From assembly GCF_000336755.1 (NCBI RefSeq), contig NZ_AOLK01000015.1, forward strand, positions 266,541-330,540: DNA of 64,000 bases, read 5' to 3'. This DNA is from Haloferax elongans ATCC BAA-1513. GTDB taxonomy: Archaea > Halobacteriota > Halobacteria > Halobacteriales > Haloferacaceae. Below are positions 43,885-52,297 of the stretch, in pieces; positions within the stretch are counted from its first letter, which is position 1, and each line of letters begins with the position of its first letter. The notes under the pieces were generated by a model. It made no database searches and had not been told where the DNA came from. It saw only the letters and a list, made by a program, of their open reading frames with translations. The position numbers were made by a program, and so were the translations under genes.

Positions 43885-45975
43885 ATGACCTACTTCGAAC
43901 AGTCGCCATTTTTGTACGCACTGTTCACCTCTGGCGTCCTCGCTGGGGTGGTCACTATCGTCGTGTTGGGGCGGTTCCGTCTGTACTCTCGTCGCGTTAG
44001 AATACCGTTTGCCCTCCTCTCTCTTTCCGGTGCGCTTTGGGTGACTGCGTACGGATTCCAGTTGCTTTCGACGTCACCGGCAGGTGAACTCTTCTACGCG
44101 CGAATCGCCTGGGTCGGCGCAGCGACGCTTCCGACGTTTTGGCTCGTGTTCTCGCTCGTCTACGCGGGCGAAGACCAACTGCTCACGCGTCGGGTCATCG
44201 CCTTCCTAGCAGTCGAACCAGCACTCGCTATCGCGCTCACCTTGACGAGCGACTCACACGGGCTGTTCGTTCCGCCCGAGTTGCTTCGCACGGGCATGCT
44301 GGTCAGGCTCACGACCGATGCAGACCCACTGTTGGTCGGACACGTCAGCTACGTCGCTGCGGCCTCCATCATCGGCGTCAGTGTCATCGGAAAGACCTTC
44401 CTGAGCAGCGACGGCGTCCACCAACGCCAAGCAGCGATTCTCGTGGGGACAGGCGTGATTCCGCTCCTCGCGTTGGCGTGGAAACTGTTCTGGGACCCAG
44501 CGCTGCCAATCGATCCGGTTCCACTGTCACTCGGCGTCAGCGCTGGCATCATCCTGTGGGCGCTGTATCGGTACCGTCTCTTCGACGTGACGCCCATCGC
44601 ACGGGATGCCATCATCTCCGAGATGCGTGACGCCGTCGTCGTCCTCGATGACCACGATAGGGTCGTCGAATCAAACGGGTCCGCGGCGTCGGTCCTCGAA
44701 CACCCCGCAGCCGAATGCATCGGCCAACCCGTCCTCGACGTCATCAAGAGCCCCGACGTGGTCCAAAAGGTCCTCCACGGGCGTGACCGACTCGAAGCCG
44801 CCGTCGGCGACGGGGCAGATAAGCGATACTTCGAGGTTCGCTCCGGGTCAGTGAGCGAACAGTCGCAAAACCGGGCGAAGCTTCTGGTCTTCCACGACGT
44901 GACCGAACGGCGGCAGACCGAAGAGGAGTTCCGCGCACTCATCGAAAACTCGCGAGACATCATCACAGTTCTCGACGAGGATGGTGTTCGACAGTACACG
45001 AGCCCGTCTATGGAAGATGTCCTCGGATTCTGTCCGGAGTCACTCGTCGGTGAGTCGGTGTTCTCTCTGGTCCACCCCGACGACCGAGAACAGGTCCGAG
45101 CGGACTTCGAGCAAGTAATGGAAGGCGACTCACCCGTCCGCTCCGAGTTCCGTATTCGCCACAAAAACGGCACGTGGCGACGGTTCGAGACAGTCAGCGT
45201 CAACCTCCTCGACGACCCCTCGGTCAACGGAATCGTTCTCAATTCGCGGGACGTGACGAACCGGTATCGATACGAACAGCGCCTTCGCGTGCTCAACCGC
45301 GTGCTTCGCCACGACCTGCGGAACGACATGAACGTCATTCTCGGCCACGCCGACTTGCTGCTTGACGAGCGCATCCCCGCCGAGTCGAAAGACCACGCCC
45401 GAACCATAAAGCGGAAGGCGTCGTCACTGGTCGAGCTCGGCGAGCAGACGCGGCACATCGACACGACACTCGACCGTGGAACCGCTGAGCTCGAACAAGT
45501 CGAGGTCATCCAACGAATCGAGAAGGAACTCGACGGCATCGACGCCAACTATCCACGGGCAATCGTACATCGTGACCTCCCGGACGAGCAGTGGGTCTAC
45601 GCTGATGACCTCATCGAGTCGGCTATCAAGAACCTCATCGACAACGCCATCGAACACAACGACAGGGTGCTCCCGGAAGTGAGTGTCTCCGTCGAGATGG
45701 CAGCGCCGTCAGACGACTTCGTCGAAATTCACATCGAAGACAACGGACCAGGTATTCCCGACGCCGAGCTCTCGGTGCTCGAGTCAGGAATCGAGACGCC
45801 GCTTCAGCACATCAGCGGCCTCGGCCTGTGGCTCGTTCGCTGGATTGTCGACCGGTCACACGGGCGACTCAGGTTCGTCGAGAACGAACCCAGAGGGACT
45901 GTCGCTATCGTTAGTCTCCGGTGCGTCGACGGCAAGGCAACGGTACAGGAAACGGCGTCGGTCGAGTCTGATTAG
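43885..45975 (+). CDS. Membrane histidine kinase with 7TM sensor and two PAS domains
   Basis: 696 aa. Seven N-terminal TM helices (about 8-230, HisKA_7TM-type sensor), PAS-like domains at about 243-340 and 345-460 (the second with YTSPSMEDVLGFCPESLVG, HPDD and a PAC tail), phospho-acceptor His476 in LRHDLRNDMNVILGHAD, and an HATPase_c with N-box IKNLIDNAIEHN, EDNGPGIP and GLGLWLVRW. It autophosphorylates on a ligand or redox-state cue through the membrane. No response-regulator gene lies beside it; an orphan typical of haloarchaea. Divergent from the ArlD-like gene, so it may feed the motility switch. Confidence 0.92.
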   Translation: MTYFEQSPFLYALFTSGVLAGVVTIVVLGRFRLYSRRVRIPFALLSLSGALWVTAYGFQLLSTSPAGELFYARIAWVGAATLPTFWLVFSLVYAGEDQLLTRRVIAFLAVEPALAIALTLTSDSHGLFVPPELLRTGMLVRLTTDADPLLVGHVSYVAAASIIGVSVIGKTFLSSDGVHQRQAAILVGTGVIPLLALAWKLFWDPALPIDPVPLSLGVSAGIILWALYRYRLFDVTPIARDAIISEMRDAVVVLDDHDRVVESNGSAASVLEHPAAECIGQPVLDVIKSPDVVQKVLHGRDRLEAAVGDGADKRYFEVRSGSVSEQSQNRAKLLVFHDVTERRQTEEEFRALIENSRDIITVLDEDGVRQYTSPSMEDVLGFCPESLVGESVFSLVHPDDREQVRADFEQVMEGDSPVRSEFRIRHKNGTWRRFETVSVNLLDDPSVNGIVLNSRDVTNRYRYEQRLRVLNRVLRHDLRNDMNVILGHADLLLDERIPAESKDHARTIKRKASSLVELGEQTRHIDTTLDRGTAELEQVEVIQRIEKELDGIDANYPRAIVHRDLPDEQWVYADDLIESAIKNLIDNAIEHNDRVLPEVSVSVEMAAPSDDFVEIHIEDNGPGIPDAELSVLESGIETPLQHISGLGLWLVRWIVDRSHGRLRFVENEPRGTVAIVSLRCVDGKATVQETASVESD

Positions 45976-46004
45976 TGAAAAATCGGGACCTTAGATACGA
46001 AGTC

Positions 46005-47072
46005 TCAGAGGTTCCGAGCCAGCTGCCCCGCGATACGGTACGCGCCTTCAGCCGCAGCGAGGTCGGGACGCTCCGCGGTGGTCGCGTCGATGTCACGGCC
46101 CAGTTCCTCGCTCAGGCGCGTCTCGAACTCTTCGACGAGGCCGGGGATACACGTCATCCCGCCCGTGAGGACGATTGGGCGAGAGAGCGCAAGTTGGTAC
46201 GGCTTCATGTGGGTGTTGGCGAGTTCGGACAGGAAGTTGTTGGCGAGTTCGTCGACCACCTGGTCGAGGTAGTCGTCGAGCGGCTCCATGACACTCCGTT
46301 CGATAGTGAACTCGTGAGAGCCGCCACCGGGCTGCTGGATGATGTCGGTGAACGCCTCAAACGAGTTGAAGTCGGCGTGTTCTTCTTTGTACTCCCGTGC
46401 CGTGGTGCGGTCGATGTTGACGCGACCTTGCGTCTCTTCTTCGACTGCATTCGCGATTTGACGGTCAACCTCGTTTCCAGTCGCCGCCCCGGAGACGAAG
46501 GGAGACAACTGTTCACCGTGTCGGTACGCGCACGCTTCGAGGTTGGTCGAACCCAGGTTGACGGAGATGAAGATTTCGTCGACCGCTTCGAGGTCGTCGC
46601 CCATCGCGGGGATGGCCCCACAGAGCGACTCGGGGAAGCTTCGGACGAGCGCGCCACCGATACTGCTCCCCTCGATGACGTCGTTGAGGTTCGAGAGGCC
46701 GCGCGCGTTGTCGATGGTTGGAATCGCGTACACGACCGCGCTGTCTTCTGGGAGGTCCCGACTGCGACAGAGTTCTTCGAAGAACTGTTTCGTGAGTTCC
46801 GCCCGGTCGGCGTCCTCTGGGAGTCCAGACCGGAGCATGAACTGGACACGGTCTGGGTACTGTCGTGCCGCCTCCTCGCCGTACAGGACGCGCTCGTCGC
46901 CGGTGAGCGCATCTTCGTACGTCGCGAGACAGGTGAGTGTCCGAACTGTCTCGACGCCCCCGTCTTCGTCGGGGTACGCGAGCACAGTTCGCGTGCTTCC
47001 AAGTTTTACACCGATTGGGACTGGTCCCGATTCGGTGTCGAATGCATCAGATTGTTCGGATTCCTCTGGCAT
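46005..47072 (-). CDS. Actin/Hsp70-superfamily ATPase-fold protein
   Basis: 355 aa. Phosphate-1-like loop GVKLGSTRT (21-29), connect-1 region after VVYAIPTID, phosphate-2-like loop VNLGSTN (171-177), adenosine motif VLTGGMTCIPGL (301-312) and connect-2 PDLAAAEGAYRIAG (336-349) give the actin/MreB/Hsp70 order and spacing. The acidic residues usually found in phosphate 1 and phosphate 2 are Lys23 and Asn172 here, so nucleotide hydrolysis may be weak. Resembles haloarchaeal actin homologues (salactin/volactin group), identity not established. It follows an ArlD-domain gene by 104 bp on the same strand, within the taxis cluster. Confidence 0.75.
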   Translation of the reverse strand: MPEESEQSDAFDTESGPVPIGVKLGSTRTVLAYPDEDGGVETVRTLTCLATYEDALTGDERVLYGEEAARQYPDRVQFMLRSGLPEDADRAELTKQFFEELCRSRDLPEDSAVVYAIPTIDNARGLSNLNDVIEGSSIGGALVRSFPESLCGAIPAMGDDLEAVDEIFISVNLGSTNLEACAYRHGEQLSPFVSGAATGNEVDRQIANAVEEETQGRVNIDRTTAREYKEEHADFNSFEAFTDIIQQPGGGSHEFTIERSVMEPLDDYLDQVVDELANNFLSELANTHMKPYQLALSRPIVLTGGMTCIPGLVEEFETRLSEELGRDIDATTAERPDLAAAEGAYRIAGQLARNL

Positions 47073-47176
47073 ACGTTATCACCCAGACGCAACTGTCAAA
47101 GATGTATCGGTGAGTCGAAAAATGATAGATTGCTATCTATTTGGACGAGGGAACACACTGGGCCCGGTCCAGTAAC

Positions 47177-47677
47177 TCAGACCATCGACGCGAGCCGTGC
47201 GACGTACACCAGGCTGAGAAGGTGGTCGTCGACGTCGAGTTCGGTGGGGTCTTCGACCTCCGCAGAGAACCCAAGGAGGTAGTCACGGAGCCGTTCTTCG
47301 ACGTCGTCGGTGAGCCACCCGACAGTCTGGTAGTACTGCAACGCGTCCATCGCGCGCTTGAACCCGCCTTTGAGAACGAGGAACTCCAGCCAGTCGAAGA
47401 CGACGCGCTCTGCGCCGTATTTGTCTGGCAGGGACTTCAGGTAGGGTTTCGTGACGCTGTCGTCTTCCCCACGCGATTGGTGGAGAAGCAATTGTTCGAG
47501 TTGACTCGAACGAAGTGCCTCCGACGCCGGTCGTCGCCCCTTGTCGAAGAGCGGGTTGTCGAATCGGAATGGGCTACGGTCCTCTAGGTGACCGTTGGTC
47601 CGATCACGGGAGCGTTGCGTATCACGGGCGATGCGTCGGAGTTCGTGTGCGTCGTAGTCGTCCGGGTCCAGATACAT
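47177..47677 (-). CDS. Second free-standing ArlD/ArlE-domain protein
   Basis: 166 aa. N-terminal 65 residues are charged and unlike the other paralogue; from about 75 on is the ArlD/E domain: PYLKSLPDKYGAERVVFDWLEFLVLKGGFKRAMDALQYYQTVGWL. The same W-x2-V/L-x4-GG pattern occurs in the ArlCE C-domain and in the protein at 43175. It matches FlaD/ArlD of haloarchaea, which cooperates with ArlCE and CheF in the motor switch. A strong hairpin lies in its leader. Likely in one transcript with the actin-like gene 104 bp downstream. Confidence 0.85.
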   Translation of the reverse strand: MYLDPDDYDAHELRRIARDTQRSRDRTNGHLEDRSPFRFDNPLFDKGRRPASEALRSSQLEQLLLHQSRGEDDSVTKPYLKSLPDKYGAERVVFDWLEFLVLKGGFKRAMDALQYYQTVGWLTDDVEERLRDYLLGFSAEVEDPTELDVDDHLLSLVYVARLASMV

Positions 47678-48011
47678 AGATTACCTCGTACGGCGACGGT
47701 ACGACCCCCCAAGTCCCCCGACTTGGGTTGGAAGGCGCAGCGCGCCGTCCGTGGTGTCACACGCGTTCGTCGTACCGTGTCGTTTACCCGATTCGAAGGC
47801 GGCGATATAAAATTACCCAATCTGGTATCAATTATGATAGTGGGTTCAGAAATTCTTTTTCGAAGGACAGTCTCCGCGAGACGAGATATGAGAGCGACGT
47901 GGCTCCCTATCGCTCCCTCTGTGTCCACAGCCTCGTCAGTCCGTGCAAGTACTGTGTCGCTACAACGTGACTGACGGCTGAAAATGAGCGTTCGGGTGCC
48001 CGGACGATACC
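47678..48011. promoter_or_regulatory. Leader/promoter region of ArlD-like gene with hairpin
   Basis: 334 bp gene-free. The minus strand shows TTTTATATC (47805-47813) as the likely TATA box, giving an estimated leader of about 100 nt. Within it a 7-bp stem CCCAAGT/ACTTGGG with a C-rich loop lies at 47708-47727, 31 bases before the ATG. The same AT patch reads GATATAAAATT on the plus strand, but no plus-strand gene follows it. Nothing else recognised. Confidence 0.5.
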
Positions 48012-48521
48012 TTACAGCGTCTGGTCGCCAGTCTTGGCGCTTCGGACTCGAAGGTCACCCGTCTTCCCGTCGAGTTCGAGTGAGCGTCCGTGTGAGCCAC
48101 CGACGTCTTCCGCGACGATGTCGATATCGTGTTTTTCCAATGTCTTCCGTGCCGCTTCGACATTTCGCTCTCCAATCGACTTCCCGCCGTCGCTCGAATC
48201 GAAATCGAACATTGCGCTCCCTCCTGCGAGTTTGGCAATGATGCGAGATGTGTCGGCACCTGCGTCTCGCATCTCGGCCAGAAGTGCCTCGATACCCGTG
48301 TCAGCGAACTTCGCCGGGTCGCCATCAGGGTCTGCTTCCGGAAGCATCGCGTGTGCGAGTCCGGAAACGCCCGCCTCAGCGTCGTAAAGTGCGACGCCAA
48401 TACAGGAACCGAGGCCGCTCGTGGTCAACGTATTACCGTCAGTACCAAAGGCGTAATCCGCGATTCCCACTTTGATTCGGGCCGAGTGGGTGGACGTCGT
48501 GTCCGTGGTGTATACTTGCAT
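48012..48521 (-). CDS. cheD: Chemoreceptor glutamine deamidase CheD
   Basis: 169 aa. CheD fold with the catalytic Cys40 in TTSGLGSCIGV, His57 in GLAHAMLP and a Thr-containing DTSRIIAKLAGGSAMF region completing the triad, followed by IGERNVEAARKTLEKHDI. It deamidates receptor glutamines and is stimulated or retained by CheC. Third gene of cheY-cheC-cheD, 25 bp after cheC, which fits the CheC-CheD adaptation pair known from Bacillus and haloarchaea. Confidence 0.95.
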   Translation of the reverse strand: MQVYTTDTTSTHSARIKVGIADYAFGTDGNTLTTSGLGSCIGVALYDAEAGVSGLAHAMLPEADPDGDPAKFADTGIEALLAEMRDAGADTSRIIAKLAGGSAMFDFDSSDGGKSIGERNVEAARKTLEKHDIDIVAEDVGGSHGRSLELDGKTGDLRVRSAKTGDQTL

Positions 48522-48546
48522 AACTTGGGGGTGCCTCCGCGGCAGT

Positions 48547-49734
48547 TCAGACCGCGGGTGAGAGTTGTTCGAGCGCCTTCCTGAGTTCTTCCTCGTTCGG
48601 AAGCGCGTAGATGTCGCAGGTGAACTCGTCGTCGTCCGTTCGGATGGTCGAATCGATGAGGAACGCGTACTCTTGTGACTGTGCGAGTTCGGTTGCCAGC
48701 GGGTCGACGATAGCCGAACCGATGTCGTGGACGTGCTTCGGGGGCGAGATGTCTATCGTCGTCCCCAGCGTGTTCGCCCACCCGTCGAGGAAGCCTGACG
48801 TCACGATGTTCCCAATCTCTTGGATTGCACTCTGTCGCATCGCTTCGTCGCCTTCCATGCCGGGGAGAAGCGAACTCGCGATGTTATCGGCAGAGGGTTC
48901 GTCGAACAGGATGGCGATGTAGCCACTCGGCGTTCCGAAGAACTCCAAGACGACACCACGACGGACTGAATCCGTCAACGACATTGGTACACCCTCGATT
49001 GGGACGAAACTCATCCGACTCACCTCGACAGTCGTGTCGATGCCAGTCATCGCGGTGATGTCGGCCGACGCCTGATCTGCACCGTCGGCGATCATGTCGG
49101 AGAACGCAGCGAACGACTGAACCGGCAACGCGCCGTGCTGTCCGCTGGCATCGGTGATGGTCTTGATGGAGTCGGGCGACGGGACCATGTAGAGGTCGAA
49201 CTCGATTGCGTCGTCGGCGGCTTCGAGTTGGTTTCGGAACACGAGGATGTGTTCGTTGTCGCTTTCGTGTTCGAAGCCGTCAGACTCGAGATTTTCGAGC
49301 GGGCTGTTGCTGTCGTCGTCGACGTACGTGGGCGTCGTGATGTCGACAGTCGTATCGAGGTAGTCGGCCCACCCGTCGATGAACCCACCGAGCATGATGT
49401 TTGCGACCTCTTTCAGACTGCTAGTCGCGAGTTCGGACCCAGTCTCGGCACCGTCCATCCCAGGCATCAGTGCGTCGACGAGACGCTCGGCTGATTCGGG
49501 GGAGAACGCCAACACGGTCCGACCATCTAATCCACCGCTGAAGCCGATGTGTACGCTCACGAGGTCGCGTTCGGCGAACTCCTGTTCGACGTCTGTCTTC
49601 GTTCCAAGTTCGACCTTGGTGACGTTGACGTACGTGTCGATACCGGCGAGCGTCGTCAACGAGCCAGCGGCTTTTTCAGCGCCCGAGTGGGCAAGACGAC
49701 TAAACGTTCGAAGCGAACGTACGTCGAGATTCAT
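48547..49734 (-). CDS. cheC: Double-domain CheC phosphatase family protein
   Basis: 395 aa with two CheC halves (about 10-195 and 205-390). Each has the helix pair S-x-L-K/Q-E-V/I-x-N-I (SSLKEVANIMLGGFIDGWADYL in half 1, SAIQEIGNIVTSGFLDGWANTL in half 2); the E-x2-N pair is the CheY-P phosphatase signature, present in both halves. Each half also has the VHIGFSGGLDGRTVLAF-type strand. Such CheJ/CheC-like proteins dephosphorylate CheY-P and bind CheD. Overlaps cheY by 4 bp (ATGA). Confidence 0.92.
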   Translation of the reverse strand: MNLDVRSLRTFSRLAHSGAEKAAGSLTTLAGIDTYVNVTKVELGTKTDVEQEFAERDLVSVHIGFSGGLDGRTVLAFSPESAERLVDALMPGMDGAETGSELATSSLKEVANIMLGGFIDGWADYLDTTVDITTPTYVDDDSNSPLENLESDGFEHESDNEHILVFRNQLEAADDAIEFDLYMVPSPDSIKTITDASGQHGALPVQSFAAFSDMIADGADQASADITAMTGIDTTVEVSRMSFVPIEGVPMSLTDSVRRGVVLEFFGTPSGYIAILFDEPSADNIASSLLPGMEGDEAMRQSAIQEIGNIVTSGFLDGWANTLGTTIDISPPKHVHDIGSAIVDPLATELAQSQEYAFLIDSTIRTDDDEFTCDIYALPNEEELRKALEQLSPAV

Positions 49735-50099
49735 GCCTCAGCCTGGATGACGTCTGCGATAGCCTGGAGGACGTTCGGCTTCTGGAACGGTTTGGTGATG
49801 TATCCATCAGCACCTGCCTCGACGGCTTCGCGCATCTTCTCTTCTTGTCCAACTGACGTGCACATGATCACCGACGCGTTCGAGTCCAGAGACTTGATTT
49901 CGGAAGTCGCTTCGATGCCGTTACGAATCGGCATGACGACGTCCATCGTGACGACGTCGGGTTCGAGTTCACGGTAGAGTTCGACCGCCTCGACGCCGTT
50001 TTCGGCCTCGCCGACGACTTCGTGTTCGCCCTCAAGAAGCTGTTTCAGGAGGTTCCGCATGAACGCAGAGTCGTCCACGACCAGTACCTTGCTTGCCAT
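49731..50099 (-). CDS. cheY: Chemotaxis response regulator CheY
   Basis: 122 aa, single receiver domain. Acid pocket Asp9-Asp10 (VVDD), phospho-acceptor Asp53 (TMDVVMP), Thr81 and Lys103 (ITKP) are all in place. ATG 50099 is chosen because GGAGGT lies just upstream and the ORF before it lacks CheY sequence. CheY-P binds CheF to reverse archaellar rotation. First of the cheY-cheC-cheD unit; GGTTTATGG at about 50128 may be its TATA region. Confidence 0.97.
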   Translation of the reverse strand: MASKVLVVDDSAFMRNLLKQLLEGEHEVVGEAENGVEAVELYRELEPDVVTMDVVMPIRNGIEATSEIKSLDSNASVIMCTSVGQEEKMREAVEAGADGYITKPFQKPNVLQAIADVIQAEA

Positions 50100-50250
50100 A
50101 CCTCCATTTTTCCAAAAATCACACCATAAACCCTTCCACCCCATTATCATCCCTGATACGAAACGAGGAAATCCAGTGGACGATACCCCATCTCGTCGGG
50201 TGGTTGGCAGGTGTCGACTGTCGCCAGCGAGCGAGACAGGGGGGACGTTG

Positions 50251-50916
50251 TCAGGGAGGGAACGACGCACCAGATTCGTCGACGGCGTCGAGGAGATCTC
50301 CGATAGAGTCAGTTCGTTTGAGTCCGTTCGCAGCAGCGAGGGCTTCGATTGCCCGCCCGGGGTATGTCACCTGCACCTCCGATGCGAGAAGAAGGATACC
50401 GAGTACTTCGTCCAGTGGTGTACTGTCGTCGCCGACAACCTCGGCGTACCACAACAAGAGAGACCTGAACACGTCGGTCACTTCGTTCGAAACGGATTCG
50501 TGCTGTTCGACCGACCCGTCGACGAGCGCGGTGACGGCGAATGCGTGGTCGGCGTTTGCCGCGCCGACTCGCTCGGCAATTAGCTTGCGCGCGACGATTG
50601 CGCGCTTGCGCGGGTCCTTCGGCAGCTTGATTGTCGGTTTATCTTGCTCGTCCGCGACAGGAGCAGCGTCGTCATCAGTCTCGGGTTCGTCTTCCGGTCG
50701 GTCACCTTCGGTATCACGTTCGGACGCTGCGTCCGAGTCAGACTCCGTCTCTGATTCGAGTTCAGCGGGGTCTGGTGCTGTAGCGTCCCCAGTGGCGATG
50801 ACGTATCTCCCCGATTCGATCCGAGCAACCCGCTCGTCGCGGTCGATATCCAACTCTTCCGCGGCGACGACTCCTTGCTCGCGTGGGTGTCTTTGCGGAC
50901 GCTCGTCGTCGGCCAT
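50251..50916 (-). CDS. DUF7500-like protein, unknown
   Basis: 221 aa. An acidic low-complexity linker (about 45-90) joins a short N-terminal region (RYVIATGDATAPDP) to a C-terminal helical domain (KDPRKRAIVARKLIAERVGAAN, VFRSLLLWYAEVVGD, LLLASEVQVTYPGRAIEALAAANGL). It precedes cheY on the same strand by 151 bp and is found there in related haloarchaea by recall. No catalytic motif. A taxis-accessory role is inferred from position only. Confidence 0.72.
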   Translation of the reverse strand: MADDERPQRHPREQGVVAAEELDIDRDERVARIESGRYVIATGDATAPDPAELESETESDSDAASERDTEGDRPEDEPETDDDAAPVADEQDKPTIKLPKDPRKRAIVARKLIAERVGAANADHAFAVTALVDGSVEQHESVSNEVTDVFRSLLLWYAEVVGDDSTPLDEVLGILLLASEVQVTYPGRAIEALAAANGLKRTDSIGDLLDAVDESGASFPP

Positions 50917-51046
50917 CGGTGGAATGACGATGCGGCGAAATATAATCCCATCGCCACACCCGACGAGACCCAGTACTGGTACTGAGAATCTGCCAACTCA
51001 GTAACCAACACATTGACAAGCCGTGCGTACCGATAAATTTCTATCT

Positions 51047-51385
51047 ATGGAGTCTGACAGGACCCTCTCTGCACTGGGAAACGAGTACAACCCAGATATC
51101 CTCCGGGCAGCCGACGAGCCGCACTCGGCACAAGAGTTCAGTGAAATGCTCGACATTCCTATCGCGACGTGCTACCGTCGCATCGAGGAACTAACGGCGG
51201 CGGGGCTACTCGAACTCCACGACAGGGTTCTCTCTGACGAGCATCGGCGTACGAACGTCTACCGGCGGGAAGTCGACGAGATTGTGGTTCGATTCGAAGG
51301 AGACGACTACACCGTGAGCGTCACCGAGCGCCCCGAAGTGAAGAACAAGCTCGACGACGTCTGGCGGAAGATCACGCAGGACTGA
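51047..51385 (+). CDS. Winged-helix regulator next to archaellins (EarA-like candidate)
   Basis: 112 aa from ATG 51047 (MESDRTLSALGNEYNPDIL). ArsR-type wHTH: helix-turn-helix SAQEFSEMLDIPIATCYRRIEELTAAGLLELHDR, then a wing with DEHRRTNVYRREVDEIVVRFEGDDYTV. The single gene is 271 bp upstream of the archaellins and reads towards them. EarA of methanogens is a wHTH activator of archaellum genes; this protein has the same fold and position, so it is a good functional candidate, but identity is not proven. Confidence 0.8.
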   Translation: MESDRTLSALGNEYNPDILRAADEPHSAQEFSEMLDIPIATCYRRIEELTAAGLLELHDRVLSDEHRRTNVYRREVDEIVVRFEGDDYTVSVTERPEVKNKLDDVWRKITQD

Positions 51386-51549
51386 TTCACTTTTTCTGAC
51401 TCCGTATTCGGGTATCCGTTGCGGACATCTCAGTAGTCCACCCGTGTGAGAGTCCGCCGTACGTACCTATCGAGACACTGGTACGCAGACACACAATTCT
51501 CGTGCGTGCGTGTGCGAAGAATTAGAATATTAGCCTCATACCAACTACC

Positions 51550-51636
51550 AATATCAGCTCTGATATTGTGGTCCGTACCGTTATGTACCACCTGCCCAAG
51601 TGATTGGACGAAGGTCATCCCTCTCTTGCGAGAGGG
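51550..51636 (+). promoter_or_regulatory. Archaellin promoter/leader with palindrome and hairpin
   Basis: A perfect inverted repeat AATATCAG-CT-CTGATATT (51550-51567) is a candidate operator or TATA/BRE-proximal site 90-106 bp before the archaellin ATG at 51656. Further down, CCCTCTC-TTGC-GAGAGGG (51619-51636) forms a 7-bp stem-loop in the leader, 20 bases before the start codon. GTACC occurs on both sides of the Tyr-like TTATGT patch (51574-51588). Confidence 0.5.
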
Positions 51637-51655
51637 GGACCGCCCACGACAACCC

Positions 51656-52288
51656 ATGTTCGAAAATATCACTGAAGACCGGGGTCAGGTCGGTATCGGG
51701 ACCCTCATCGTCTTCATCGCGATGGTTTTGGTCGCCGCAATCGCGGCGGGTGTCCTCGTGAACACGGCTGGCTTCTTGCAAGCCACCGCCGAGGACGCCG
51801 GACAGCAATCTGTGAACAAGGTCACCAACCGCGTTGACGTCGTCAGCGTTCACGGTGTCGTCAACGCCTCGTCCCCGTCGACGGTCGACAACGTGAACCT
51901 GACCGTCCGCCTGGCGGCCGGTTCCGGTTCTGTTTCACTGAATAACACGAGTATCAAGTACCTCAGCGCTGACACGGCGACGACGCTGACTAACAACAAC
52001 TCTGTCACGGCTGACAACATCAACTGGGAGAACGCCACGACGGACGAGTTCGCAGTCCGCAAGATTGCCGACGACGACACCTCGTTCCCGATCCTCAACG
52101 GTCAGGCTGACCGCTTCGAGGTCGTCATCAACACGTCCGTCGTCGAGGGGACCTCGAAGAACGGTCTCCAGACCGGCGAATCCGTCACGCTCGAAATCAC
52201 GTCCCGCAACGGCGGCACGTCGCAAGTCATCCTGACCATGCCGCAGCAGCTGGCTGGTAAGGAAGACGGCGACCCGGTTGCACTCTAA
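51656..52288 (+). CDS. arlA1: Archaellin (major-type, first copy)
   Basis: 210 aa from ATG 51656. Class III prearchaellin head [10 protein letters not shown] followed by [23 protein letters not shown]; PibD should cut after the Gly of DRG, leaving Q at +1 of the hydrophobic assembly helix. The body has about seven N-x-S/T sequons, consistent with N-glycosylation known in Haloferax archaellins. C-terminal [20 protein letters not shown] is shared with the next gene. Polymerises as the archaellum filament. Second archaellin starts 9 bp later with GGAGAA as ribosome site. Confidence 0.96.
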   Translation: MFENITEDRGQVGIGTLIVFIAMVLVAAIAAGVLVNTAGFLQATAEDAGQQSVNKVTNRVDVVSVHGVVNASSPSTVDNVNLTVRLAAGSGSVSLNNTSIKYLSADTATTLTNNNSVTADNINWENATTDEFAVRKIADDDTSFPILNGQADRFEVVINTSVVEGTSKNGLQTGESVTLEITSRNGGTSQVILTMPQQLAGKEDGDPVAL

Positions 52289-52297
52289 GGAGAATTA

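Noticed and set aside
47588-47974. Plus-strand ORF of 128 codons near the ArlD-like leader
   Set aside because: It overlaps the ArlD-like gene antisense and lacks haloarchaeal acidic composition and any domain.
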